Source: Cohnella sp. AR92
Lineage (GTDB): Bacteria; Bacillota; Bacilli; Paenibacillales; Paenibacillaceae
Assembly (NCBI RefSeq): GCF_003990975.1
Contig: NZ_RZJR01000010.1
Coordinates: forward strand, 1-64,000
Direction: 5' to 3'
DNA: 64,000 bases
In this document: piece after piece, positions 18,295-27,605 of the stretch
Layout: every line of letters begins with the position of its first letter
Position numbering within the stretch: the stretch's first letter is position 1
Notes under the pieces: model-generated
What the model was told of the DNA's origin: nothing
Databases searched by the model: none
Seen by the model: only the letters and a program-made list of their open reading frames with translations
Made by a program: the position numbers and the translations under genes

Positions 18295-19245
18295 ATGTTC
18301 AAAAGCATTGTAATCGGAACGGGACCTGCCGGACTTACGGCAGCCATCTACTTGGCTCGAGCCAATCTGAATCCGCTCGTCATCGAAGGACCGGAACCGG
18401 GCGGCCAATTGACGACGACGACGGAAGTCGAGAATTTCCCGGGCTTCCCGGAAGGCATCATGGGTCCGGACCTGATGGCGAATATGCGCAAGCAAGCGGA
18501 ACGATTCGGCGCCGAGTTCCGCACGGGCTGGATCAACTCGGTGGATCTGTCGAAGAGACCGTTCACCTTGGATCTGGAAGGCGGAGAGAAGCTGCAGGCG
18601 GAGACGCTTATCATCTCGACAGGCGCTTCGGCTAAATACCTTGGCATTCCCGGCGAGAAGGACAACGTGGGACGAGGCGTCAGCACCTGCGCGACCTGCG
18701 ACGGCTTCTTCTTCCGCAACAAGAAGATCGTCGTCGTCGGCGGCGGCGATTCCGCGATGGAGGAAGCGAACTTCCTGACTCGCTTCGCCTCCGACCTGAC
18801 TCTCGTTCATCGCCGCGACGAGCTTCGCGCGTCGAAGATCATGCAGGACCGCGTGAAGGAGAACCCGAAGGTAAGCTTGGGGCTCAATCGCACGCCGCTC
18901 GAAGTCGTCGCGAACGATCAAGGCGTTACCGGCCTCAAGGTGTTTAACAACGCAACCGGTCAAGAGGAAGTCATCGAAGCCCATGGCGTATTCGTCGCCA
19001 TCGGCCATACGCCGAACACGAAGTTCCTGGGCGGCCAGGTCGAGACCGATGAGCATGGCTACATCGTCACGAAGCCGGGCTCTTCCGAGACGAGCATCGA
19101 AGGAGTATTCGCTTGCGGAGACGTGCAGGACACGAAGTACCGTCAGGCGATTACCGCTGCGGGCAGCGGCTGCATGGCGGCCCTCGATTGCGAGAGGTTC
19201 CTGGAGAGCTCTGCCGTTCACGACTGGAGCCAGACGCTCGGCTAA
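18295..19245 (+). CDS. trxB: Thioredoxin reductase
   Basis: A 316-residue FAD/NADPH enzyme that reduces thioredoxin. FAD-binding GTGPAGLTAAIYLARA is at the N-terminus, the redox motif CATCDG near 132-137, the NADPH-binding GGGDSAMEEANFL near 148, and the C-terminal FAD segment GVFACGDVQDTKYRQAITAAGSG. AGAAGGAGAGA lies before the ATG. Placement after the TPR gene and before rapZ follows the Bacillus order. Confidence 0.96.
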   Translation: MFKSIVIGTGPAGLTAAIYLARANLNPLVIEGPEPGGQLTTTTEVENFPGFPEGIMGPDLMANMRKQAERFGAEFRTGWINSVDLSKRPFTLDLEGGEKLQAETLIISTGASAKYLGIPGEKDNVGRGVSTCATCDGFFFRNKKIVVVGGGDSAMEEANFLTRFASDLTLVHRRDELRASKIMQDRVKENPKVSLGLNRTPLEVVANDQGVTGLKVFNNATGQEEVIEAHGVFVAIGHTPNTKFLGGQVETDEHGYIVTKPGSSETSIEGVFACGDVQDTKYRQAITAAGSGCMAALDCERFLESSAVHDWSQTLG

Positions 19246-19312
19246 GCGCCGAAGCGAATGACGTTCGCAGCTGCTGTACCGATATCATTATCTATCCGAG
19301 GTGTCTACAATT

Positions 19313-20263
19313 ATGTCTCAAGCTTTGTATGTTGGCGTCGATCTGGGCGGTACCGCCATCAAGATCGGTTTGTGCAATGCCGAAGGGGAGCTGCTTCGCA
19401 CCTTCGAAGGTCCGACCCATGCGGACCAAGGAGCGGATGCCGTACTTAATAACATCGCGGCCTATGTGAAGGAGCTCGTTTCTCAGGGTTCCGACGAATG
19501 GGAAGCCATTCAGGGTGTCGGTATCGGCATTCCCGGCTTCTTGGACATCCCGAACGGGATCATCGACTTCTCCCCGAACCTTCCTTTCCGGAACGTGCCG
19601 GTCAAGATGATCATGGAGGAGAAGCTCGGCAAGCCGATCAAGATCAGCAACGACGCCAACGTGGCAGCGCTGGGAGAAGTATGGGGAGGAGCCGGCCGAG
19701 GCGTCGATCATTGCGTCTGCTACACGCTCGGAACGGGCGTCGGCGGCGGCATTATCGTGAACGGCCGACTGCTCGAGGGCTTCAGCGGCATGGCGGGCGA
19801 ACTGGGCCACATGTCCGTCGTTCCCGATCTGGAAGCGATCCAGTGCGGCTGCGGCCGCATGGGATGCCTCGAGACCGTCTCTTCCGCTACGGGAATCATC
19901 CGGATGGCTAAGGATGCGGTAGAACGCGGCGATCGGACGTCGCTCTCGCTTGTCCCGGACATCGCGGCGAAGGAAGTATTCGACGCGGCGAAGGCAGGGG
20001 ACGAGGCGGCGCAGCGCATCATCAGCCGCGCGGCCTTCTACCTCGGCAAGTCGATGGCGGCCGTCGCGGTCGTCACGAACCCGCAGCGCTTCATTATCGG
20101 AGGCGGAGTGAGCAAGGCCGGAGAGTACTTGTTCGAGCAGATCCGCGCCGTCTTCGTCAAGCTGGCGCCGGAATCGGCCTCGGCGGGCGTGGATATCGTC
20201 GCAGCGGAGCTTGGGAATAACGCCGGCATCGTAGGAGCGGCGGGATTGTTCCTTCGGGCATAA
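19313..20263 (+). CDS. glcK: ROK-family glucokinase
   Basis: A 316-residue sugar kinase. The phosphate-binding segment GVDLGGTAIKIGL is at residues 8-20, the sugar-binding NDANVAALGEVWGGAG near 113-128, and the zinc motif CGCGRMGCLE near 180. The ROK signature around GVGGGIIVNGRLLEGFSGMAGELGH is intact. The ATG at 19313 follows GAGGTG; an in-frame GTG at 19301 overlaps that site. B. subtilis has no glucokinase between trxB and rapZ, so it is an addition to the conserved order. Glucose is the likely substrate, by family. Confidence 0.9.
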   Translation: MSQALYVGVDLGGTAIKIGLCNAEGELLRTFEGPTHADQGADAVLNNIAAYVKELVSQGSDEWEAIQGVGIGIPGFLDIPNGIIDFSPNLPFRNVPVKMIMEEKLGKPIKISNDANVAALGEVWGGAGRGVDHCVCYTLGTGVGGGIIVNGRLLEGFSGMAGELGHMSVVPDLEAIQCGCGRMGCLETVSSATGIIRMAKDAVERGDRTSLSLVPDIAAKEVFDAAKAGDEAAQRIISRAAFYLGKSMAAVAVVTNPQRFIIGGGVSKAGEYLFEQIRAVFVKLAPESASAGVDIVAAELGNNAGIVGAAGLFLRA

Positions 20264-20269
20264 TGGAGA

Positions 20270-20308
20270 GCGCCTGCTTCGTCGGCCTTCCGACGGACAG
20301 GCGCTTTT
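20270..20308 (+). terminator. Terminator of glcK
   Basis: The hairpin pairs GCGCCTG...CGTCGG with CGACG...CAGGCGC and is followed by TTTT, seven bases after the glcK stop. Confidence 0.75.
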
Positions 20309-20377
20309 GACATGACGCAACCGAATGGATAAGGCTTAACATTATTTATCTCATTGCTTGTAATTGGAGGAGACAGA

Positions 20378-21268
20378 ATGGACTCGATCGCATCCAAGCC
20401 GACGCTGGTCATCATCACGGGGATGTCCGGCGCAGGCAAGACCATAGCGGTGCAGAGCATGGAGGACCTGGGCTACTTCTGCGTCGACAATCTGCCCCCC
20501 GTTCTTATTCCTAAATTCGCCGAATTGATCGACCAGTCGCAGGGAAGGATCGGCAAGGTTGCTCTCGTGATCGACCTGCGCGGCCGGGAATTCTTCACCG
20601 CCTTGTCGGAGTCGCTTAATTATATTCGCGAGCACTTCACGATTCATAACGAGATTCTGTTCCTGGACGCGACCGACTCGGTGCTTGTTCAACGATATAA
20701 GGAGAGCAGGCGCCGCCATCCGCTGGCTCTGGAGGGCATGCCGCTGGAAGGGATCCAGAACGAGCGGAAGCTGCTTGAGGATCTGAAGGGATGGGCGACT
20801 CAGGTTATCGATACGAGCAACCTGAAGCCGGCGCAGCTGAAGGAGAGAATCGTCTCCCGGTTCTCCAACATGGATCGGAGCTCGATCTCGATCAACATCA
20901 CTTCCTTCGGATTCAAGTACGGCATTCCGATCGATGCCGACCTGATCTTCGACGTGCGGTTCCTGCCGAATCCGCATTACGTGGAGACGCTGCGTCCGAA
21001 GACGGGGCAGAACGCGGAGGTTTACGATTATGTCATGAAGTGGCCGGAGACGCAGACGTTCCTCTCCAAGCTTCTCGACATGCTCCAATATCTCATTCCG
21101 CTGTACCACAAGGAAGGCAAAAGCCAGGTCGTCATCGGCATCGGCTGTACCGGAGGCAAGCATCGCTCGGTCGCCATCGCCGAGTATCTGGGAAGAATGC
21201 TGGGCTCCAGCGAGACGGAGAAGGTGCGCGTCAGCCACCGGGATTCCGACCGCGAACTTCATGGGTGA
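20378..21268 (+). CDS. rapZ: RNase adapter / nucleotide-binding protein RapZ (YvcJ)
   Basis: A 296-residue protein. The P-loop GMSGAGKT is at residues 14-21, then [10 protein letters not shown], and the C-terminal [16 protein letters not shown] block, which in E. coli RapZ binds GlcN6P and regulatory RNA. The ATG at 20378 follows TTGGAGGAGA; the in-frame TTG at 20354 has no site. It is the first gene of rapZ-glmR-whiA, which are spaced by under 10 nt and likely co-transcribed. The RNA-decay role is shown for enterobacteria; in Bacillus the role is less clear. Confidence 0.93.
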   Translation: MDSIASKPTLVIITGMSGAGKTIAVQSMEDLGYFCVDNLPPVLIPKFAELIDQSQGRIGKVALVIDLRGREFFTALSESLNYIREHFTIHNEILFLDATDSVLVQRYKESRRRHPLALEGMPLEGIQNERKLLEDLKGWATQVIDTSNLKPAQLKERIVSRFSNMDRSSISINITSFGFKYGIPIDADLIFDVRFLPNPHYVETLRPKTGQNAEVYDYVMKWPETQTFLSKLLDMLQYLIPLYHKEGKSQVVIGIGCTGGKHRSVAIAEYLGRMLGSSETEKVRVSHRDSDRELHG

Positions 21269-21277
21269 GGTGAGGCA

Positions 21278-22273
21278 ATGACTCCGAAACCATCCGGGAC
21301 TTCCCAGGCGGAGACGCCGCGCATTGTCGTCATCGGAGGAGGAACGGGGCTGTCGGTCATGCTCCGGGGCTTAAAGCAGAAGGCGCTGGACATCACAGCC
21401 GTCGTAACGGTGGCCGATGATGGCGGCAGCTCCGGCATTCTGAGAGAAGAGCTGCAGATGCCCCCTCCGGGAGATATTCGCAACGTGATCACGGCGCTGG
21501 CCGATGCGGAGCCGCTGCTGGCGGACATGTTGAGCTACCGGTTCAACAACGGCACGGGTCTGGCCGGCCATAGCCTGGGCAATCTGATTCTGGCCGCGAT
21601 GACCGACATCTCCGGCGATTTCGTGACCGGGATTCGCGAGCTTAGCCGCGTTCTGGCCGTGCGAGGAAGGGTTCTTCCCGCGGCGAACCAGGCGATCTTG
21701 TTAAAAGCGGAGATGGCCGACGGCAGCATCGTAGTCGGAGAATCGTCCATTCCGAAGGCGGGGGTCGCCATTAAGCGGGTGTTCATCGAGCCCGAGCACG
21801 TCGAGCCTCTCCCGGAAGCGATCGAGGCCATCCAGCAGGCGGACGCCATTCTTATGGGGCCGGGTTCCCTTTATACAAGCATTATCCCGAACCTGCTCGT
21901 TCCCAAGCTTGCCGATGCGATCTTGAAGTCCAACGCGGTGAAAATATTCGTGTGCAACGTCATGACGCAGCCGGGAGAAACGGACAATTACTCGGTTACC
22001 GATCATGTCGACGCGGTTCATGCCCATATCGGCCATCAGTTGTTCGACTACGTGATCGTGAACGACGGCGAGATTCCGGCCCAGGTTCATCAGATGTATG
22101 CGGAGCAAGGCTCTACGGCGGTTCATCTGGATATGGACGAGGTCGCTCGCAGAAGCTATCAGGTAATCGCGGACAATCTGGTGCTGTTCCGAACCTACCT
22201 GCGCCACGACGCCGCGAAGCTAAGCAATCATATTTATCAATTGGTGGTCGATTGGAAGAAGAGAAAGGGGTGA
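21278..22273 (+). CDS. glmR: GlmR/YvcK gluconeogenesis factor
   Basis: A 331-residue UDP-GlcNAc-binding regulator of the CofD-like fold. Conserved segments are VIGGGTGLSVMLRGLK near 20, TVADDGGSSGILREEL near 46, PPGDIRNVITAL near 65, NNGTGLAGHSLGNLIL near 91 and MGPGSLYTSIIPNLLVP near 193. In B. subtilis it stimulates GlmS and shifts carbon to the wall on gluconeogenic media. Ten bases separate it from rapZ, and the start has GGTGAGG upstream. Confidence 0.93.
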   Translation: MTPKPSGTSQAETPRIVVIGGGTGLSVMLRGLKQKALDITAVVTVADDGGSSGILREELQMPPPGDIRNVITALADAEPLLADMLSYRFNNGTGLAGHSLGNLILAAMTDISGDFVTGIRELSRVLAVRGRVLPAANQAILLKAEMADGSIVVGESSIPKAGVAIKRVFIEPEHVEPLPEAIEAIQQADAILMGPGSLYTSIIPNLLVPKLADAILKSNAVKIFVCNVMTQPGETDNYSVTDHVDAVHAHIGHQLFDYVIVNDGEIPAQVHQMYAEQGSTAVHLDMDEVARRSYQVIADNLVLFRTYLRHDAAKLSNHIYQLVVDWKKRKG

Positions 22274-22279
22274 GGGCGG

Positions 22280-23215
22280 ATGTCCTTCGCAGCTCATACC
22301 AAGAAAGAGTTAACCATGATCGAGGCGGAGCCGTGCTGCGAGAAGGCAGAGCTATCCGCTCTCATCCGGATGAACGGCTCCGTGCAGTTGACGAATAAGC
22401 GGATCGTCCTGGACATCTCGACAGAGAACGCGGCGATCGCAAGGCGGATGTACACGCTTCTGAAGTGCCATTATCCCGTTCCTACCGAGCTTCTGGTGCG
22501 GAAGAAGATGCGTCTCAAGAAGAACAACGTCTACATCGTGCGGGTTCCCGTCGGCGTCGAGATGCTCCTTAAGGAATTGGCCATTACGAGCGAGGGCTTC
22601 CAGTTCCAATCGTCAATCGACAAGGAGCTGGTCCGCAAGCCGTGCTGCAAGCGGGCTTATCTGAGGGGAGCCTTCCTTGCCGGGGGTTCGGTCAACAATC
22701 CCGAGGGCTCGTCCTACCATCTGGAGATCGCTTCGATGTACGAGGAGCATTGCCAAGCGCTGGTGGAGCTGGCCAACAAGTTCAATTTGAACGCCCGATT
22801 CATCGAGCGGAAGAAGGGCTTTATCCTCTACATCAAGGAAGGCGAGAAGATCATCGAATTCCTCAGCATTATCGGAGCTCACCAGGCCTTGTTCAAGTTC
22901 GAGGACGTTCGAATCATGCGGGACATGCGCAACTCCGTGAACCGCATCGTCAACTGCGAGACCGCCAACCTGAACAAGACGATCGGAGCCGCCGTCCGGC
23001 AGATCGATAATATCAAGCTTCTGGAGAAGGAAGTCGGGCTGGAGAACCTTCCCGACAAGCTGCGGGAAGTCGCGGAGGTTCGCCTCAAGCATCCCGACCT
23101 GAATCTGAAGGAAGTCGGCGACATGCTCAAGGGGCAGGTCAGCAAGTCCGGGGTAAACCACCGTCTCCGCAAAATCGACGAATGGGCTGAAAAAATCCGG
23201 AACGGCGGAGCATAA
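22280..23215 (+). CDS. whiA: DNA-binding protein WhiA
   Basis: A 311-residue protein with an N-terminal degenerate homing-endonuclease (LAGLIDADG-like) fold, seen in the [22 protein letters not shown] block near 125, and a C-terminal helix-turn-helix ([20 protein letters not shown] then [18 protein letters not shown]). In Bacillus it affects chromosome segregation, cell division and membrane composition. It closes the rapZ-glmR-whiA unit with a normal length. Confidence 0.95.
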   Translation: MSFAAHTKKELTMIEAEPCCEKAELSALIRMNGSVQLTNKRIVLDISTENAAIARRMYTLLKCHYPVPTELLVRKKMRLKKNNVYIVRVPVGVEMLLKELAITSEGFQFQSSIDKELVRKPCCKRAYLRGAFLAGGSVNNPEGSSYHLEIASMYEEHCQALVELANKFNLNARFIERKKGFILYIKEGEKIIEFLSIIGAHQALFKFEDVRIMRDMRNSVNRIVNCETANLNKTIGAAVRQIDNIKLLEKEVGLENLPDKLREVAEVRLKHPDLNLKEVGDMLKGQVSKSGVNHRLRKIDEWAEKIRNGGA

Positions 23216-23220
23216 GCGTA

Positions 23221-23249
23221 TGGCGTTACACCATTTAACAATGTATAAT
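23221..23249 (+). promoter_or_regulatory. Possible promoter of the HPr/Crh-like gene
   Basis: A consensus TATAAT is at 23244-23249, with a poor -35 (TGGCGT). It lies between whiA and the HPr-family gene, which begins 50 nt downstream, so that gene may be transcribed both from here and from the rapZ unit. Confidence 0.4.
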
Positions 23250-23298
23250 AGACGATAGACCAAACACGTGATGAACAAAGATTGGGGGTATCCGTTCC

Positions 23299-23568
23299 AT
23301 GACGAAACAGCCGGTGGTTGTTCGGCTTAAGACGGGGCTTCACGCCAGACCGGCGGCTTTATTCGTTCAAGAAGCCAATAAATTCTCCTCCGATGTCTTC
23401 GTGGAGAAGGACGACAAGAAGGTTAACGCCAAGAGCATCATGGGAATCATGAGCCTAGCGATCAGCTCGGGTACCGAGGTAAACATTAGCGCCGAAGGTT
23501 CGGATGCAGAGCAAGCTGTAACCGCTTTAGTCCAACTAGTCAGCAAAGAAGAGCTCGAGAACCAATAA
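23299..23568 (+). CDS. HPr-family phosphocarrier at the crh locus, with His15 and Ser46
   Basis: An 89-residue HPr-fold protein directly downstream of whiA, the position of crh in Bacillus. The sequence resembles Crh throughout (LKTGL, ARPAALFVQEANKF, KKVNAKSIMGIMSL), but residue 15 is histidine (TGLHARP) where B. subtilis Crh has glutamine. His15 is the site phosphorylated by PTS Enzyme I and Ser46 is the HprK site; both are present. It may act as HPr, Crh or both. No PTS Enzyme I gene (ptsI) is adjacent. The ATG at 23299 follows TTGGGGG. A terminator ends the unit. Confidence 0.92.
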   Translation: MTKQPVVVRLKTGLHARPAALFVQEANKFSSDVFVEKDDKKVNAKSIMGIMSLAISSGTEVNISAEGSDAEQAVTALVQLVSKEELENQ

Positions 23569-23583
23569 AGCAGCCAACGGCTT

Positions 23584-23607
23584 AAAGCTCCCGGAAGGGG
23601 GCTTTTT
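23584..23607 (+). terminator. Terminator after the HPr/Crh-like gene
   Basis: AAGCTCCC-GGAAG-GGGGGCTT hairpin with one G-T pair, followed by TTTTT. Confidence 0.8.
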
Positions 23608-23753
23608 GCATTTCTGCTTAAGCTTATGACTTACGAATAGGAGTAGGGAAAGTCCGTCCAGCCATCTTCTTGTGGAAGATTTTTGCTCCTCGCCCGAATA
23701 ACTTGCAACTTTCCGGGAACCCTCTGCGTCGAGTAGACAAACAGGAGAAAGGT

Positions 23754-24515
23754 GTGTGGGCAATGGGCAAAAAGGGGTTGCAGGCAGCTGCCGTCGCGGT
23801 AGCGATTATGCTTGTCGGCTGGATCGGATTCGGAGGGCGCGGAGAGGTGAAGCCAGTGTCTGCAGAGACGACGTCGGTTCAGAACACGATTACGGTGGGA
23901 GCGGAAGGCTCGATCAAGGTAGAGCCGGATATCGCTTACGTGAACGTCGCGGTAGAGACGAGAGGGGCGGACGCGAAGACTGCCCAGCAAGCGAACGCGA
24001 CGAAGTTCGCAGCGGTAGAGAAAGTGCTGTATACGACGTACGGACTGAGCAAGCAGGACGTACAGACGGTCAGCTTCGATGTGCAGCCGGAATACAACTA
24101 TACGCAGAATGAAGGCCAGGTGCTTAAGGGTTATATCGCGAATCATTCCCTCAGAATCTCGTACCGCAAGCTGGCGGATATCGGCTCGCTGCTGGACGCT
24201 CTGACCGCAGCCGGTGCGAACCGCATGAACGGCGTTCAATTCGGGACGGAGAAGCAGGATCAATATGAGCTCGAAGCCCTGAAGAAGGCGATGGCGAACG
24301 CCGACGCGAAGGCGTCCGTCCTGGCGAGCTCCGCCAAGAAGCAGGTGGGCGAAGTACTGAACATCGTTCAAGGAAACGCCGCGCCGATTCCGGTTATCGA
24401 GACGAGCTTCGCGAACGCGAAGATGATGGCGAGCGACGCCGCGGCATCGACTTCGATCCAGAGCGGCCAGATCGAGGTCAACGCCAGCGTGACGGTCCAA
24501 TATGCGATGAAATAA
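23754..24515 (+). CDS. Secreted SIMPL (DUF541) domain protein
   Basis: A protein of about 253 residues with an N-terminal signal sequence or membrane anchor (AAAVAVAIMLVGWIGFGG), then a SIMPL/DUF541 domain: ITVGAEGSIKVEPDIAYVNVAVETRGADA and further on LRISYRKLADIGSLLDAL. The family is periplasmic or extracellular and of unclear function. GTG 23754 is preferred because AGGAG (23743-23747) is six bases upstream; ATG 23763 is the alternative. It is single, ending in a terminator shared with the convergent MFS gene. Confidence 0.85.
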   Translation: MWAMGKKGLQAAAVAVAIMLVGWIGFGGRGEVKPVSAETTSVQNTITVGAEGSIKVEPDIAYVNVAVETRGADAKTAQQANATKFAAVEKVLYTTYGLSKQDVQTVSFDVQPEYNYTQNEGQVLKGYIANHSLRISYRKLADIGSLLDALTAAGANRMNGVQFGTEKQDQYELEALKKAMANADAKASVLASSAKKQVGEVLNIVQGNAAPIPVIETSFANAKMMASDAAASTSIQSGQIEVNASVTVQYAMK

Positions 24516-24519
24516 GCGA

Positions 24520-24568
24520 ACAAACAAGAGGGGTACCGGATTCAATATCCGATACCCCTCTTGTTTGT
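24520..24568. terminator. Bidirectional terminator between SIMPL and MFS genes
   Basis: A 21-bp stem with one mismatch joins ACAAACAAGAGGGGTACCGGA to its complement around a 6-nt loop. It sits between convergent stops and has T-rich flanks in both directions. Confidence 0.85.
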
Positions 24569-24570
24569 GT

Positions 24571-25824
24571 TCAGAGGCTCTTCTCGTATTGTTCGAACAT
24601 CCAGTAATAGATGGCGGCGGCGAATAGGGACAGCGCCGTCAGAATGCCGAACGTCCAGGGGTAGCCGATCGCCGCGCTAAGCGGGACGGACAGCGGAGCG
24701 ATCGTCCTCCCGAGCGTAAACTTCAGGCTGGAGGCCGCGAAGTACTGGCCTCTCATGTCGTCCGGGGCAAGCCGGGCGACGAACGCCTGCTGAGGACCGG
24801 TAGCCATCAACTCGGCGAAGGTGAAGAGCGCCATGACGAGGACGAGGCCGACTACCGAGTTCACCTGGCCGAAGAGGAAGATGCTCGCGGCATAAACGAT
24901 GGCGGTCCCCATGAAGACGTAACGGTCCTTGTACTTATCCATCCACTTCGTCACGAGCACGGTGAACAGCACCACGAGCAGGCCGTTCTCGGAGACGAGC
25001 ACCCCGAACAGCTTCTCGCCGGTAAATGCTTCTTGCCAGCCGCCGATATGCATGCTGACGGTGTCGATGGTCTCGTTTAAGTATACCGGGAACAGCAGAT
25101 CCAGCTGCATGAACGTCTGGGCGACCAACACCCCCGCGATGATGAAGAGCATGAAGACGCGGTCGGTAACGATGACGCGGTAGTCTTTGATCTGAGACTT
25201 GATCGCCTTCAGGACGGAATTGTCTTTGCGCTTCGTCTCTTGCTGTTCCGGAGAGAGAGTCTCCGTCAGCCGGATCGCCAGCACCGCCGATAAGGAGAAG
25301 CAGAGCAAGCTTGTCGTCAGCAGCACCGCAGACGGGTGCTCCATGAAGAGGATGGAGCCGATCAACGGGCCGACGACGACCGAGAAGTTCTGCACGGCGT
25401 AGAAGGTGGCGAACACCTGATTCTGATGCTTCTCTTCGACGACGTCCGCGACCATCGCTTGGCTGGCGGGCCAGTACATGGAACTGGATATGCTGGCGAA
25501 GGAGAAGCCGGCGAACCCCAGAAGCGGAAGGTCGATCCAAGGGGCGGCCGCCAAGGCGAACGCCCCGTATCCGATTCCTTGGCCGATCGCGGAAACGATC
25601 ATCATTCTCTTGCGGCCAAAGCGATCGGCGCAATAGCCTCCGAGAAGATTGGCGAAGACGGAGATGATCTGGGAGCAGACGAGCAGCAGGCCGGCCGTTC
25701 CTTTGCCCAGGGCTTCGGAGAAATAAATGGTTAGATAAGGAAAGAAGATCCAGAAGCTTATATTCGTGGCGGATTCGCCGACAAGTCGAATTCTCAGGTT
25801 AAGATCCCAATCTCGTATTCTCAT
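24571..25824 (-). CDS. MFS transporter, drug-efflux type
   Basis: A 417-residue major facilitator with about twelve membrane segments. The loop 2-3 motif appears as GGYCADRFGRKRMM near residue 57, and the central loop near 190-210 is charged. The start is taken at 25824 (MRIRDWDLNLRI) because GGAG lies eleven bases upstream; an upstream ATG at 25863 lacks a site. The substrate cannot be told from sequence. It is monocistronic and convergent with the SIMPL gene. Confidence 0.85.
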   Translation of the reverse strand: MRIRDWDLNLRIRLVGESATNISFWIFFPYLTIYFSEALGKGTAGLLLVCSQIISVFANLLGGYCADRFGRKRMMIVSAIGQGIGYGAFALAAAPWIDLPLLGFAGFSFASISSSMYWPASQAMVADVVEEKHQNQVFATFYAVQNFSVVVGPLIGSILFMEHPSAVLLTTSLLCFSLSAVLAIRLTETLSPEQQETKRKDNSVLKAIKSQIKDYRVIVTDRVFMLFIIAGVLVAQTFMQLDLLFPVYLNETIDTVSMHIGGWQEAFTGEKLFGVLVSENGLLVVLFTVLVTKWMDKYKDRYVFMGTAIVYAASIFLFGQVNSVVGLVLVMALFTFAELMATGPQQAFVARLAPDDMRGQYFAASSLKFTLGRTIAPLSVPLSAAIGYPWTFGILTALSLFAAAIYYWMFEQYEKSL

Positions 25825-25890
25825 AGCTGTAATGTCTCCAGTGGGTAAATATCCATCCATCATAGCTTACGGGGAGGCGTTAACACAAGC

Positions 25891-25918
25891 TTGAAAATAT
25901 GCGGGGCCATGAGATAAT
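25891..25918 (+). promoter_or_regulatory. Predicted promoter of the two-component operon
   Basis: TTGAAA (25891-25896) and GATAAT (25913-25918) with a 16-nt spacer lie about 90 nt before the response-regulator start. Confidence 0.5.
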
Positions 25919-26006
25919 AGGACATACTCCCGAGATTGGAAATTCACGATGCTAGACTTGATTCGTTCGAATTGACTATTTGACTTGAGGTTCAAGGAGG
26001 CTTCCT

Positions 26007-27605
26007 ATGAAGCTGCTAATCGTGGATGACGAAGTGAGAACGAGAGAGCTGCTATCCGGCTTCATTCCTTGGGAGGAGCTGGAGATTGACGAGGTGAAGA
26101 CGGCCCGCAACGGCATCGCCGCATTGGAACTGGCGCGGGAATGGATCCCCGACGTCGTGCTCTGCGACGTCCGCATGCCGAAGATGAACGGGATCGAGTT
26201 CGCCACTCACTACCGGGAGCTGGCGCCAGCCAGCCAGATCATCTTCCTGAGCGGGTTCTCGGACAAAGAGTATCTAAAATCCGCGATAAATTTGAAGGCG
26301 CTTACATATATCGAAAAGCCGATCAATCTCGAAGAGGTTCGGGAAGCCGTCGCCAGCGCGGTAAAGCTCGTTCAGGAGGATCGGAAGAAGCGTGCCGAAG
26401 AGCAGCGTCTGCAGGCCGGCTTCGACAGCAGTCTTCCCTTCCTTCGGCAGGAGATGGTTCGCAAGCTCATCACCGTCCCGGACTCGCCGCATGTCCTTCC
26501 GGCCCTTCAGAGCCGGGAGACATTCCTGCTTCCGCAGGAGGGACCCTATACGACGCTATGCGCCGCGCTGTTTTGGAACGATTCGGAGCTCCCGGACGAC
26601 CCGACATCCGTCCAAGAGCGGCTGCTGCTCCAGCTGAATGCCGACCCGCTCCTGCTGTCGCGGAAGGGACTGTGCGGCTTCGACTCGTTCAACTGGCTCG
26701 TGCTAATCGTTCCCGGCGCCTACGGCAGCAGCTATAGGGAAGGGCGGGAGGCGATCGATCAACTGATCGACCGGGTGCGCGAGCTGGCGGGAAGCAAGAT
26801 CCAAATCCCGTTCGGCATCGGCGTCGCCGCCAAGAATCTGGAGGATCTTCCGCAAGCCTATAAATCGGCGTTCCAGGCCGGACAGATGCAGTATTACACG
26901 AACGGCCAAGTCCCGATCTTCGCCGAGACCCTCTCGCCGACGGCCGCCTTGGACATCGACTGGGAAGCGAACCGCCGGCTTCGCGAGCACCTGAAGCGAG
27001 GAGAGCTTCAAGAGGCTCGCTCCATTATTCAGAATTGGACCTTGCATGCTTACCGCCATCCGGATTCGGATCTCATGCGGCTCATCAATACGTACTTCCA
27101 ATACCTTCTCACGATCATGGACGCGGCCGCGCAGGAGGGGATTACGGAGCAATCCGGAGATGCCGAGCGCCGCTATATCTGGCGGGAGATCCACCGCCGT
27201 CCCAACCTGAAGGCGCTGGAGGAGTACGTACTGTCCTTCCTGGAGCCCTTCTCCGATCTGCGGCAGGGCGGGGAGGAATCGACGGGCAAGCTTCGGGAGA
27301 TCGTGCGCTACATTCATGCCCACTTCCCGGAGAAAGGCTTCACGATCCGGTCCATCGCCGACAACGTCGGGCTTAGCGAGACTTACCTGTGCTCGTACTT
27401 CAAGAAGCAACGGGGCACGACGATCAAGGAATACATCACGGAGGTCCGGCTGGAGCGGGCCAAGGAGCTGCTTCGCGAGAAGGAGCTGAAGCTGTTCGAG
27501 GTGGCGGTTCGATTGGGCTTCGCCGACGCGAATTACTTCACGACCTTCTTCAAGCGCGCGTCCGGCATGACTCCAACCGAGTACAGGGAGAAGATGGCCC
27601 GATGA
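26007..27605 (+). CDS. YesN-type response regulator (REC + AraC HTH)
   Basis: A 532-residue regulator. The receiver domain (1-120) has the acidic pocket VDDE and phospho-acceptor Asp in VVLCDVRMPKMNG near residue 54, and YIEKPI with the conserved lysine near 105. A middle region of about 300 residues is of the YesN linker type. The C-terminal AraC domain has two helix-turn-helix units (VGLSETYLCSYFKKQRGTT and VAVRLGFADANYFTTFFKRA). AAGGAGG precedes the ATG. It overlaps the kinase gene by 4 nt and probably activates the importer genes downstream. Confidence 0.92.
   Translation: MKLLIVDDEVRTRELLSGFIPWEELEIDEVKTARNGIAALELAREWIPDVVLCDVRMPKMNGIEFATHYRELAPASQIIFLSGFSDKEYLKSAINLKALTYIEKPINLEEVREAVASAVKLVQEDRKKRAEEQRLQAGFDSSLPFLRQEMVRKLITVPDSPHVLPALQSRETFLLPQEGPYTTLCAALFWNDSELPDDPTSVQERLLLQLNADPLLLSRKGLCGFDSFNWLVLIVPGAYGSSYREGREAIDQLIDRVRELAGSKIQIPFGIGVAAKNLEDLPQAYKSAFQAGQMQYYTNGQVPIFAETLSPTAALDIDWEANRRLREHLKRGELQEARSIIQNWTLHAYRHPDSDLMRLINTYFQYLLTIMDAAAQEGITEQSGDAERRYIWREIHRRPNLKALEEYVLSFLEPFSDLRQGGEESTGKLREIVRYIHAHFPEKGFTIRSIADNVGLSETYLCSYFKKQRGTTIKEYITEVRLERAKELLREKELKLFEVAVRLGFADANYFTTFFKRASGMTPTEYREKMAR

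Noticed and set aside
27389-27601. Apparent N-terminal extension of the YesM-type kinase
   Set aside because: It lies over the AraC domain of the upstream regulator; the kinase ATG at 27602 overlaps that stop in the usual way.
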